A stretch of 64,000 bases of DNA from Ampullaceana balthica. Lineage: Eukaryota > Mollusca > Gastropoda > Lymnaeidae. Of this stretch, positions 11,059-22,515 are shown one piece after another. The stretch lies in the NCBI GenBank assembly GCA_944989445.1, contig CALYLW010000321.1, positions 1 to 64,000 of the forward strand, written 5' to 3'. Below the pieces are notes generated by a model, which saw only the letters and a program-made list of their open reading frames with translations, was not told where the DNA came from and ran no database searches. The position numbers were made by a program, and so were the translations under genes. Position 1 is the stretch's first letter. Each line of letters begins with the position of its first letter.

Positions 11059-12029
11059 GAGTGATAATTTTTTTTAACCTGTTACCATCGCCAAATGATA
11101 CTTAACAACCACCGAAAGTTTCATGCTTCTACCTACACGGGAAATAAGATAATTTTTTAAATACAAATTTTTAAACTCATATAAGGAAAAAAACTGTATT
11201 TTGGGCCCCCGGCCCACATTATCTTATATATATGGAACGAAACCTATTTAAGAACATTTCTCATGTCATTGTGAGTATGTGTACCAAATTTCACGTTATT
11301 TGGTTGTCTGGATCTTGAGTTATTAGAGAACAGACAAACATACAACTAATGCGTCTTATATGTATAAGTGATATTTTTGTTTCGACTCCTACCATAGCGG
11401 GAGGGTACTCAACAACTTTCCAAAGTTCATGTTTCTACCCACAAAGAAAGATGAGGATTAGTGTTGATTCAGTTTTATATAGCCCATATAAGGAAAAAAC
11501 GGTTTTGGACCCCCCGGTCACCCATGAGTGAAAATTTTAAAATTATTTTAGCCAATTATCGTCATAAGAGTGTATTCAGCAAGTTCCCAAAGTTTCATGC
11601 TGCTACCTTCACGGGAAGTTGAAGGATTAGTGTTGAGTCAGTTTTAAATATAAGAAAAAACCTACATTAGGGCCCCCGGCCCCCAGTAAGTGATAATTTA
11701 TTTTAAACATTTACATGTTACCATCGCCAAATGATACTTAACAACCAACGAAAGTTTCATGCTTCTACCTACACGGGAAATAGGATAATTTTTTATTTTT
11801 ATTTTTTATATAGCTCATATAAGGGAAAACCTACATTTTGGGCCCCCAGTGTCTTATATATATGGAACGAAACCTGTTTAAGAACCTTTCTCATGTCATT
11901 GTGAGTATGTGTTCCAAATTTCACGTTATTTGGTTGTCTGGATCTTGAGTTATTAGGGAACAGACAGACAGACAGACAACAAATGCGTCTTATATGTATA
12001 CTAGGGGCAAGTACCCGGCTTCTCCCGGG

Positions 12030-12512
12030 TTTAACAACAACAGCAACAACAACAAAAACAACAACAGCAACAAAACAACAAAAACAAACAACAAAAACAA
12101 AACAACAACAACTACAACAACAACAGCAACAACAACAAAGCAACAACAACAAAACAACAACTACAACAACAAAAGCAACAACAACAGCAACAACGACAAA
12201 ACCAACAACAGAAACAGCAACAGCAACAAAACAACAAAAACAAAACAACAACAAAAACAACAAAATCAACAACAAAACAACAATAAAACAACTACAACAA
12301 CAGCAACAACAACAAAGCAACAACAACAGCAACAACAACAGCAACAACAACAGCAACAACAAAAACAACAACAGCAACAAACTACAAAACAACAAAACAA
12401 CAACAACAAAAAATCAACAACAACAAAAAAACAACAACAGCAACAACAACAAAACAACAACTACAACAACAAAAGCAACAACAAAAGCAACAACAGCAAA
12501 GCAACAACAAAA
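12030..12512. repeat. Imperfect (CAA)n array in Helitron unit 2
   Basis: About 480 bp of CAA/CAG/ACT repeats directly behind the 3' hairpin of the unit starting at 12001. Confidence 0.95.
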
Positions 12513-12850
12513 AAATTATTTTATGGCGATAATCGCCTTCTTGTTAATCTCGACACCAAAATGTTTATTAATTTGCGTCATTATTTTACGTCTTAATTTT
12601 CAATAATTTTTATTTTATATAGCTCATATAGGGAAAAACTACATTTTGGGCCCCCGGCCCCCAGTATCTTATATTTATGGAACGAAACCTGTTTAATAAC
12701 CTTTCCGGTATAATTTTGTGTACGTGTACCAAATTTCACGTTATTTGGTTGTCTGGATCTTGAGTTATTAGGGAACAGACAGACAGACAGACAACAAATG
12801 CGTCTTATATATATAGAGACTAGGGGCAAGTACCCGGCTTCTCCCGGGTT

Positions 12851-12947
12851 TAACAACAACAGCAACAACAAAAACAACAACAGCAACAACGACAAAAACA
12901 ACAGAAACAGCAACAGCAACAAAACAACAAAAACAAAACAACAACAA

Positions 12948-12980
<33 letters not shown>

Positions 12981-13368
12981 AGCAACAACAACAAAACACA
13001 TACAACACAGCAACAACAACAACAACAACAGCAAAAACAACACAAAACAACAACTACAACAACAACAGCAACAACAACAAAGCAACAACAACAAAACAAC
13101 AACTACAACAGCAACAACAACAAAGCAACAACAACATGAAGGACATTGACGTCGCAGGGCAAGGGATGTGGACAACAACAACAACAGCAAAAACAACACA
13201 AAAGCAACAACAGCAACAACAACAACAACAAAACAACAAAAACAACAACAAAACAACAACAACAACAACAACAGCAACAACAACAAAACAACAACAACAA
13301 CAACAACAACTACAACAACAACAACAACAACAACAAAAGCAACAACAACAAAGCAACAACAACAAAAA
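12851..13368. repeat. Imperfect (CAA)n array in Helitron unit 3
   Basis: About 520 bp of CAA repeats, interrupted at about 13140-13172 by the conserved 'cgtcgcagggcaaggg' module. Confidence 0.95.
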
Positions 13369-13708
13369 AAATATTTTATGGCGATAATCGCCTTCTTGTT
13401 AATCTCGACACCAAAATGTTTATTAATTTGCGTCATTATTTTACGTCTTAATTTTCAATAATTTTTATTTTATATAGCTCATATAGGGAAAAACTACATT
13501 TTGGGCCCCCGGGCCCCCAGTATCTTATATATATGGAACGAAACCTGTTTAATAACCTTTCCGGTATAATTTTGTGTACGTGTACCAAATTTCACGTTAT
13601 TTGGTTGTCTGGATCTTGAGTTATTAGGGAACAGACAGACAGACAGACAACAAATGCGGCTTATATATATAGAGATACTAGGGGCAAGTACCCGGCATTT
13701 TCCCGGGT

Positions 13709-14116
13709 TTAACAACAACAGCAACAAAAACAAAAACAACAAAAACAACAACAAAACAACAAAAACAAAACAACAACAAAAACAACAAAAACAACAAAAA
13801 CAACAAAAAACATAAACAAAACAACAACAAAAACAACAACAAAAAAACAACAACAACAACAAAACAACAACAACAAAACAACAACTACAACAACAACAGC
13901 AACAACAACAAAGCAACAACGACATGAAGGACATTGTCGTCGCAGGGCAAGGGATGTGAACAACAACAACAACAGCAACAACAACAACAACAACAACAAA
14001 AACAAAACAACAACAAACAAAAACAACAACAAACAAAAACAACAAAAAACAACAAAACAACAACTACAACAACAACAGCAAAGCAACAACAACAAAACAA
14101 CAACTACGACAACAAA
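13709..14116. repeat. Imperfect (CAA)n array in Helitron unit 4
   Basis: About 400 bp of CAA repeats, again interrupted by the same module at about 13929-13960. Confidence 0.95.
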
Positions 14117-15427
14117 ATCTTATATATATGGAACGAAACCTGTTTAAGAACTTTCCCCATTTAATTGTGTGTATGTGTACCAAATGTCACGTTATTTGGT
14201 TGTCTGGATCTTGAGTTATTAGGGAACAGACAAACAGACAACAAATGCGTCTTATATGTATAACATTTGGGCCCCCGGCCCCCCAGTTAGTGATAATTTT
14301 TTTTCGACTGCTACCATCGCTGAGGGTACTCAACAACTTTCCAAAGTTCATGTTTCTACCTACAAAGAAAGATGAGGAATTAGCGTTGATTTATTTTTAT
14401 ATAGCCCATATAAGAAAAAAAACGGTTTTGGGCCCCCCGGCCACCCATGAGTCAAATTTTTAAAATTATTTTCAACTATTATCGTCATAAGAGTGTATTC
14501 AGCAAGTTCCCAAAGTTTCATGCTTCTATCTTAACGGGAAGTTGAAGAATATAGCGTTGAGTCAGTTTTAAATATAAGGAAAAAAAACTACATTAGGGCC
14601 CCCGGCCCCCATTAAGTGATAATTTATATAATTTTTTTACCTGTTACCAATGCCAATTGATACTTAACAACCACCGAAAGTTTTATGCTTCTACCTACAT
14701 GGGGAAAATATTTTTTATTTTTTATAGAGCTCATATCAGGAAAAAAGTGCATATTGGGCCCCTGGCCCCCAGCATCTTATATATATGTAACGAAACCTGT
14801 TTAACAACGTTTCTCATGTCCTTGTGTGTATGTGTAACAAATTTCACATTATTTGGTTGTCTGGATCTTGAGTTATTAGAGAACAGACTAACGCACAACA
14901 AATGCGTCTTATATGTATAAGATTTGGGCCCCCGGCCCCCCAGTTAGTGATAATTTTTTTTCGACTGCTACCATCGCGGGAGGGTACTCAACAAATTTCC
15001 AAAGTTCACTTTTCTACCTACAAAGAAAGATGAGGAATTAGTGTTGATTCAGTTTTATATAGCCCATATAAGAAAAAAACGGTTTTGGGCCCCCGGCCCC
15101 CAGTATCTTATATATATGGAACGAAACCTGTTTGATAACTTTTCCGGTATAATTTTGTGTACGTGTACCAAATTTCACGTTATTTGGTTGTCTGGATCTT
15201 GAGTTATTAGGGAACAGACAGACAGACAGACAGACAGACAACAAATGCGTCTTATATGTATAGAGATATATATAGAGAGATTTTCAATGTCCGTGACAAA
15301 TGTTCAGTTTAATGACGTCATAAATTTCTATTTTTGGCTTTAATCAATATCATCGATTAATTAATCGATACTTTTTTTTAAGTTAACGATTACATTTAAA
15401 TTAATCGATAACAGCCCTAGACTAAAT

Positions 15428-15800
15428 GTATGGAAATGAGAGTTACCTCCCACACACACACAAACACATACAAACACACACAAATAAACAAGGAGTGTAT
15501 CTAAAATTGTCACGCCTTTACGTATGATTAATAGCTTGTTCGTTTAGTTATCCTTTCTTCAGTACGTATGACGAAGTATGTTTACATTTATAGTTTTTAC
15601 TGTCGTAGTTTTAAGTACATTTCTTTAAAGTCCATAAGTTACAAAAAAAATTTCAACGTTGATAAGTCTCCCTTTAAATGTACATAGGCACACCGTTCCT
15701 TTTACTTCCAATCATCTCTTATTTTTTTAGGGGAGGGGAGGTATAAGGTGGAAGGTAAACATGCATGTTTTTAAAATTAATTTACCCTAAGAAGGTTCCA
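15428..15800. other. No gene recognised
   Basis: AT-rich spacer with a short (CACA)n stretch near 15450 and no other signal. Confidence 0.5.
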
Positions 15801-16130
15801 TATCGTTTCGACCCCGGAGGTTCGACCCTGTCGATTCGACTCCTGAACATTAATTAATTTTTGTTTTAGTACAATTCTAAAATCTGTTTTCCTGCATTAA
15901 AATAATTTAGTTAAATATTAGTATCTATTTAAAGAACACAACAGTATGAAACACTTATAATTAACGTTAAATGATAAGACGATTGGAAAAAAAGAAAGTT
16001 GAAACACTCAAATCTCTTGACATTTAATTTATTGTGCATTCAAGGGTGCAACGAATGCGCTGAGGTAAGTCAAGGCGTTAGTGCGGGTGTATGTTTCCAA
16101 AACTCATTGAACTAGTAGCTGCACCTCACA

Positions 16131-16200
16131 ATAACGTTACCGCCTGGCAGGCTGTGCCACAATAACGTTACCGCCTAGCAGGCTGTGCTACAATAACAGC
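16131..16200. repeat. 31-bp tandem repeat, just over 2 copies
   Basis: The unit 'ataacgttaccgcct' + 'rgcaggctgtgcyac' recurs at 16131 and 16162, and begins again at 16193. Confidence 0.85.
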
Positions 16201-16366
16201 GTGTAAAAGGATGGACTTTTTTAATGCAGTCCTTCAAATTTCCATCCATAAATGTCAAGTTCGTTGGATGTCGACAGCTGAATAGTGATTGTAATTCAAG
16301 ATGCCATCCCTCACAGATGTTGTTAGTTGTAGCACGTTCACTCGCAGCATCACGACCTTGATCCAT
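16175..16366 (-). pseudogene. MULE transposase C-terminal fragment
   Basis: A 63-codon frame reads TTNNICEGWHLELQSLFSC, then RHPTNLTF, a short gap and KDCI. The N.CEGWH...F.SL....HP block is the conserved region downstream of the catalytic core in MULE transposases associated with FLYWCH fingers. No catalytic core is present, so it is a relic. Confidence 0.65.
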
Positions 16367-16824
16367 GTTAGAATACTAAACAGAGACTGTCCATACCGTT
16401 CTCCCCTTCCTTGCCCATGAAATGTATGTGTACTCGTAGTCTGTTACTAATTCTTCAATGCATTAATTTTGAGGCATGCCATTCTACTAGCTTAGCAACA
16501 TCTTCTTCAGCAACAAATGCAAGAGTTGGTATGAATTTTTTTAAATTAAGACACCCAATTATTAATTGTTTATCCATGGTCTTGTCAAAATAATATAACT
16601 CTAAGATTCAATTTGATTTATTATTTTTTTTTGGGGGGGGGGTACATTTTATATAAGTTCATATTTTTATGTTTATTTATACTGCACTTGTTTCATTACG
16701 ACCGTGGTCTAATCTTAAAATCGTCCAGGTTAGAAATAACCTGGGGTCTAAACGTCCTGTAGTTGAATCGCCAGGATCAAATTTTCCGGGGTCGCAATGT
16801 CCGGGTTGAAAAGTCCAGCCACTG

Positions 16825-18820
16825 TAAGAATTGATGACATAAACATTTTAACCAGTTTATAATTGTAAAGAAAAACTTAAATAGGATTTTTTTTCTGTGA
16901 AAAATTTCATAGGGGTATGGTATAAAGCTATCTAAAAATGTATTCATCGAAAAGAGCCATTAATGTAAATTTGGCATTTACGGACAAATTGACATTTCGG
17001 TATATCCCAGCTGACTAATGAGGTGGACAGCGTACATTTCCCAAATAGAAAGTTTTGCACCAATACACGAATCTTTTTAGACGCTTAGATTAGATTCGGA
17101 GCCATTTTACTTATAAAACCTTCATCTGCGAAAGATTGTAAAGCAAGGCTCGGTAAGGAATTGGATCTCATAGGAATATATTTAGATATGACCCACAGAC
17201 ATATGGTTAGTTCAGATACGTGAGACGCTGGACACTCGAGTTGAAAAAGCTATCCCATTGCCCTCGTTCTCTGAGAGTTTTTTTTTAAGGCTTCGCATGT
17301 GATTATGACTAAGATAAGGTGCAATCATAAGTATGTTCGTGGCTTGTCAGTCCTATTTCTACAAGGAAAATTTTGCTACATGAAGGACACACGTGGCTTG
17401 GGTTCAAGGTAATGCAGCGTTTCTTTGATGTACAACTTCCGTCTGGATAAGCTGTGTGTCTGATGTTTGGAGGACTGCGCTCCATTAGTGTCTTCTTCGC
17501 CGTCTTGTATCATCCATAGCAAGTTTCCCCGTAAATATAGGTCGAGAACCGTGGAGTTTAGTGAATCTATTACTTAGTTAGTATGTAAATATGGACACTT
17601 AGTCACTTAGATTTTGATTAATGATTGAGGGCTCGTTGTTTTCATTCTACGTAAAAAAACACTTATCACTCATATTCAATTTTCATATTGACTCGTGTCT
17701 TGTATTGTCCTGGCAGTCATCAAAATCATTGTTTATTTACATTTCATGTTTCGACAAATAAATAGACTGTTCATAACTTTATCCCCAAAGTTCCATCACT
17801 CTCCCATTTCATAAGACACACCGATATTGTCATAAATTAATAACTCTGCATCTGAATGGGAGGGTGGGATGAAATATAACGAACCGTGTTCTCTATTAAT
17901 ATTATGGTTTTAAGTGCTGTCATTACAGTTGCTTTTTTTAGTTTTTTTTAACATACTTTTGAATTTCTCATTACTTAGCAATCAGACAAAGATTAATCAA
18001 ACGGTTCAAAACCGTGTCACTTCATTGTATTGTTTGCATTTAATGGAAACGAAGACGAGTCGAAATTTGACACACCACTTCCATATTTAGCACTGTGTAA
18101 AGTGCTGTGAGTAGATAATTGTGTAAAATTTTGTCAGAAGTTGGTTAGTTTGAAGTTTTTCTGGGGAATTGTGTTGGGAGAAATGTGTTGAGGTAAGATT
18201 GTTGTGGGAAATGTTTTCATGGAAGATCGTTTTGGGACGTGTGTATTGAACACCGAATCTATCCACGTCCTGACTTGTATCATACATGTACGCCAAACTG
18301 TTTACGGCCCCACAACCACAGTGGTCTTTGTGGGCCAAACAAAACGTTTTCACAAGCCCGAGTTACTTGAAACATGAGAAAATATTCATCGAATCATTAA
18401 CATGTAAATGTAAAGCATATGCCAACAAAGAATATGTCTTGTCAACATCAAAATAGCGTCGGTTGAGAAAAAGTTTGATTGTTTCAATCTTAGATGAATT
18501 ATTATTAGTAGGAAACGTCTGACAAGATATAAGTACAGCATCAACAACAAGAATTTTTCAAATTTTACATTTTTATTGCAGAACATTTGACTTTGTTTAC
18601 TGGTATTCATTTCAATGACTGAGAAAATTTATGCACTAATAATCTATTTCTTGCTTGTGTTTTTTAGCACTAGAAACAAATAAAATCTTCAACAATCACG
18701 AACATTTCAAATAAGGGATATTCCGTGCATTTATCCCTCAAGTGAAATGGTGCGATGGTAAAGGTCACATAATTCTCTAAAAATGTTTCAAGTGCATTGC
18801 AACACGCGCGCAATAAATCA
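16825..18820. other. No gene recognised
   Basis: About 2 kb of AT-rich sequence. The longest frame, 18353-18087 on the minus strand (88 codons, with CGCG near its start), has no family I recognise and no splice or promoter context. Confidence 0.45.
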
Positions 18821-19512
18821 GTGCAACTAGGTACAACCAGATTTTGGTCACAGTTTCAACGTAAGCGTTCATCTGCTTCTGTTCTATTTTTAAATATTTT
18901 TTTCAGAGTAATTTAGCATTTCTATAATTCTGCAACTATCAATTGTCCATATTCTATTGCAAACAATTACATATTTTGAAATAAATCAATCTACAAAATA
19001 AAAATATATTTTTACCTCATTCATTGATATTTATAAGAAGAAATGAAATACACTAGCAGAATTAAAATACGTGTAAACAAAATATGTTTTATTTACTTAG
19101 AAGAGGTGGCCGCTGGTGTTATATTTTTTAACACTCTCGAAACGATTTATTTACAACAGGGCTTAATATTAATTTTTATTTCAAAAATTTTTTTGCCATA
19201 TATAATTTAAACAATATTTTTCTCTATTGCTAAAATGGTATGTTTTATTTTTTAGATTTTTTTTTCCAAATTTTTTTTTAAAGAACACTGCTTTTTCTTC
19301 TTTTATTTAGGTGAATGTTTGGAGATTTCACTGGTAAAAACGTGTCACAATTCTTCTTCGTAATTAACGTTTTAAAATAAAGTTCAGATTTAAAAAATCA
19401 AAAACGAAATTATTGGCCAAATTATGGGCACGTGGTAAAAAAATTTAAAAGATAATCTATTTGTAAAAAGAAATCGCTTAGTACTAGTTCGAATTCCGGC
19501 CTAATATTCGGA
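18821..19512 (+). promoter_or_regulatory. Upstream region of copy C, shared with copy B
   Basis: Contains the same ordered blocks as the flank of copy B, including GGCCAAAT (19415-19422) and CACGTGG (19429-19435), 78-98 bp before the TATA box. Confidence 0.55.
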
Positions 19513-19520
19513 TATATAAG
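19513..19520 (+). promoter_or_regulatory. TATA box of copy C
   Basis: TATATAAG lies about 65 bp before the start codon and is followed by a leader shared with copy B. Confidence 0.75.
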
Positions 19521-19581
19521 CTGGAGATAAATTCTGTAACTTTACCTAACAGTCAACTACTGACCAGATCCAGTCCTAATC

Positions 19582-20851
19582 ATGATGAACATCGCTGTTG
19601 TTGCTTTCGCCCTCTTTGCCTGGTAAACTTGATTTATTATCAAATCTTTTTATATCAATAAAATGTACATTTTTTATAAATTATTTATACATTTTTTATG
19701 GATAATAATTGTAAAAACTTTCCGATTAATTTAAACGAATTTGTATTTCATTACCAGAAAAACTAACAATTTCATCTACAACACAACAATGCTTGAATAC
19801 TTTAACTTAATCATATTTATTTTGTTGGCATTTTAAAAGTTTTTCTTATGTTACAAGAAAATACTTGATGGTTATTTGAAAATCGCTGTTGCATATTTTT
19901 AAAGAAGTATTTTAAAAATTGAAGTATTTGCTGAAATAATTATTTAATAGATAACACATATTATTTATACAATCAAATCTTTTAGCGTTGTCGCTCAGCC
20001 TGGAGGTGGTGGCGCCAACTTGGACAGAATATTCAACCAATATGCTGGCAACGACAACCAACTGACCAACGCTGAGTTGAACAGATTCTGGCTTCACTTT
20101 GATGATGACGGTAAGATTTTCTTTTCTAGAAAAGTAATTTGACTTTTATTTCTGTTCACTTTAATTTTAATCTTAAAAACTTAACTGATATACGTATAAT
20201 GTTTGCAATGTTGTAAACGTTTGAATACATATCGATTAACTTTAAAGGTGACGGTCAGGTGAGCAAACAAGAGTTTGACAGCAGCTGGAGACAAGAGAAC
20301 TTCCCCAACCCACAAAACGCTCCACTTTTCTTCCTTGAGTTGGACAGAGTAGCTGATGAGGTCCTCAACTCACAGGACTTCCCACACGTCTTCAGACTCT
20401 GGGATGAGAACGGTACGTTACTTTTAATAAGTGCATATCTTAATATCAAGTGCATCTTTTAAAATGTCACATGGATTACTTTAATACATACAAAAGTTAT
20501 CACATGAATTACTTTAATACATACAAAAGTTATCTCGTTCAGATTTCATTAGCTGTTTTTTTAATATTTCAAAGTCTGAATGGTATGTATTTTTCATAGT
20601 TAAAAAGACTAAATTCGGTTGGAAAATACCTTTTTTTTTGTTTAATAATATTAATATATATAAATTTTCAATATTTATAAGGACGTCATAATAAATAAAC
20701 ATTCATTTTGTATGCCTAATCCATTGCTGAACGAGAAAATTTGAAAGCTTGAAATGAAGGTTAATTAAAATACGCTTTTTTTACCACAGGTGACGGATTT
20801 GTCACTGAGAGAGAATTCAGATTCAACTGGAACGCCTACTTTTCTGACTAA
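19582..20851 (+). CDS. Secreted EF-hand calcium-binding protein, copy C (intact)
   Basis: Exons are 19582-19622, 19986-20110, 20248-20412 and 20790-20851 (41, 125, 165 and 62 nt; 130 codons plus TAA), with GT-AG introns in phases 2, 1 and 1. The signal peptide MMNIAVVAFALFAC is probably cut before QPGGGG. Canonical loops are DDDGDGQVSKQE (53-64) and DENGDGFVTERE (108-119). Degenerate loops at 33-44 (Tyr at position 1) and 88-99 (Asp at position 12) complete two EF-hand pairs. The mature protein has no cysteine and is acidic. It is probably secreted and binds Ca2+. A role in shell or mucus calcium handling is only a guess from family resemblance. Copy C is the best reference copy of the plus-strand group. 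It differs from B in exon 3 by a single codon (Val for Ile at 103). Confidence 0.93.
20467..20532. repeat. 33-bp tandem duplication in intron 3 of copy C
   Basis: The unit beginning 'tcacatggattactttaata' is repeated once with one mismatch. Confidence 0.9.
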
Positions 20852-20912
20852 TTGTACATTATAGGGTATTGGATTTGAGAACTCGCTGTTGAATGACCAT
20901 TGCCATTAGTTG

Positions 20913-20918
20913 AATAAA
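20913..20918 (+). terminator. AATAAA polyadenylation signal of copy C
   Basis: AATAAA lies 62 nt after the stop codon, matching copy A. Confidence 0.75.
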
Positions 20919-21700
20919 CACAAATACAAACCACCTAATGCTTTTAATTTAATTTAAAATTTAAATGCTTGTTCGGGCGATACCACTGCACTAAAGAATA
21001 ATGCTAAATTACAAATATGTGATATTAAAACGCATTTCAAATAAGTTGTTTTTTTAAGTAGTCACGACACATTATAATTCCTTCTCCGCGGATCTTTACA
21101 TAAAATAGGTCTGTTTTTTTAAAATCTTATTTCCACTGGGGCTTCCTTTTCAAATATAATTTCTTAAACTTATTTCTTAGGTTTTTTATAAATATGATTC
21201 CACTTGTTAAGACAATGAAAGCAAACAAAATCAAGTACGTAGTCATGCCTTTATCGTGTTTCTTTTTCTAAAAATACATCTCATTTCTCTTTTAATTATC
21301 TTTGTTTATACCGGCCTACAAATCAACAAAGAGAAAAAAATTAAGCTTTGTACCTAACAAAAAAAGCACAGATAAATATTTATAAATAAGCACGCTCTGG
21401 AAAAATTCCCCAGCTACACATATATACGAAATAAAATGTCAATATCAGGAGACTCAACAACAGAAATAAAAGCATCTTTCTTTGTCGCTACATTTAACTA
21501 TAGGTTGGTCAGAACTAACTATCGTGTCAAATTTGGTCACTGTCACCTGTGTGGTCATCTCGTGATGGTGCAACATCCTAAGTGAAGAAACATACAGACA
21601 TCCAAACATGTATACAGACACACAAACACACCAACACATACTTAGCTCTATATACAAGATTAATGATAATAGAATATCACGTTCTTTAACTCGCCAAAGA
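20919..21700. other. No gene recognised
   Basis: AT-rich 3' flank of copy C. No coding or repeat signal. Confidence 0.5.
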
Positions 21701-21744
21701 CACCAGTACAAATCGAAAGCTTTTTTTTTATATTTTTTAAAAAT

Positions 21745-22190
21745 GAAACCTCCCCTTCTTCCTTTCCGTTGGTATAGGAGTCTTAAAGATATACCTGTAA
21801 GAGGTAAACTTCCTACTATGAAAGCACAGATTGGTTAAAAGGTTGCAACCGTAACCTTTGCAATACTTGTCTATATGTTAACGAATATGACAGAGTTTCT
21901 TACCCTATTAAAAAATTAAAATAAAAGAATATTACACTTGCACAACTCGCAACGTAATTTATGTGATTCATTGCAAGGGGTGCAAGAAAATCTACGTTGG
22001 TAAGTCAGGTCCTCTTCTGGGAGATCGGTTTAGAGAACAATTGTACAATATAAATAAAAAGGCACTATGTTGTTTCTAAACACTTCAACCGTCCTAATAA
22101 CGCAGGATTTCAGATATTGCAGTTACTGGCATTTTATATGCGAGCAAACCCATTGAAAATAAATTTATAAAACGATTTTTTTACGTTGGT
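21745..22190 (+). pseudogene. Penelope-like retroelement, GIY-YIG endonuclease fragment
   Basis: The frame first reads PPLLPFRWYRSLKDIPVRGK. After a frameshift it reads GCNRNLCNTCLYV. After a stop it reads CTTRNVIYVIHCKGCKKIYV and GKSGPLLGDRFREQ, then SKPIENKFIKRFFYV. The V-I-Y/I-Y-V-G pair, the following R and the later E are the GIY-YIG signature, and the CxxC spacing is typical of Penelope endonucleases. Frameshifts and stops show it is a relic. Its reverse transcriptase is absent. Confidence 0.75.
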
Positions 22191-22515
22191 TCGATATGGA
22201 TTTAATCAAATTCACAATTTAACATAACTGTGGAATCTTTTTCGGGCCGTCCATAAATGACGTCACGCACCTAGGAAAAAAAGGTGGGGGGTCAAGCATT
22301 TGTGTCGACATGTGAGGATTGTAAAGAAATATGACGTCACATATAAAACTCGAAACTTTAAATTGCTTGCAATTTATTTTAAAAACATTTTAAATGACTT
22401 CACACGTGTTACGATTAGGCCTCTCAACGGATACCCATTGCTTTTCAATTACCCGGATAGTAAAATTGCGCCCAGTTCCCCGTGAAAATGTGGCTGCAAC
22501 GTCTATACTCTTAAA

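Larger units (their letters stand above)
10806..15280 (-). mobile_element. Tandem array of about four Helitron units
   Basis: On the minus strand each unit ends in a hairpin (CCCGGGAGAAGCCGGG or close variants), then about 9 bases, then CTAG. These ends lie at 10806, 12001, 12830 and 13678. The shared 5' side begins TCTCTATATATATAAGACGC and continues with a GTCT run. Units are head-to-tail with zero to two bases between them. The outer boundaries sit between host A and T, and the related hAT at 24580-25254 has the empty site. The right-hand unit is longer and contains several copies of a 'caccgaaagtttcatgcttc' block, suggesting internal sub-duplication. Confidence 0.85.
10302..15419. mobile_element. 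hAT element, copy 1, with a Helitron array inserted in it
   Basis: The ends are inverted repeats: TAGGGCTG at 10302 and CAGCCCTA at 15412-15419, each followed inward by runs of 'ttaatcgattaa'. A perfect 8-bp target duplication, GACTAAAT, flanks it (10294-10301 and 15420-15427), which is diagnostic of hAT. Just inside the left end is a BED zinc-finger remnant. Removing 10806-15280 leaves about 640 bp, close to the 675-bp copy at 24580-25254, so this is an old deleted hAT. Confidence 0.9.
15801..16824. mobile_element. Mutator-like (MULE) element remnant
   Basis: Both sides carry many short blocks of the type 'gacc.cgga..ttcgacc' (15808-15850 and 16695-16820). The right edge ends in 'gtccagccactg'. 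Between them is a minus-strand MULE transposase fragment. Long, internally repetitive ends suit MULEs. Exact termini and the 9-bp duplication were not resolved. Confidence 0.5.

Noticed and set aside
7781..14164. Many Q/N/T-rich and C/V/L-rich open frames
   Set aside because: They are translations of imperfect CAA repeats inside Helitrons and occur in nearly all frames.
18087..18353. 88-codon minus-strand gene
   Set aside because: No family, promoter, splice site or paralogue supports it. Its length is possible by chance in 64 kb.
20255..20455. Minus-strand open frame opposite exon 3 of copy C (and the same at 55850-56137 opposite exon 3 of copy F)
   Set aside because: It is the antisense shadow of the conserved exon 3.
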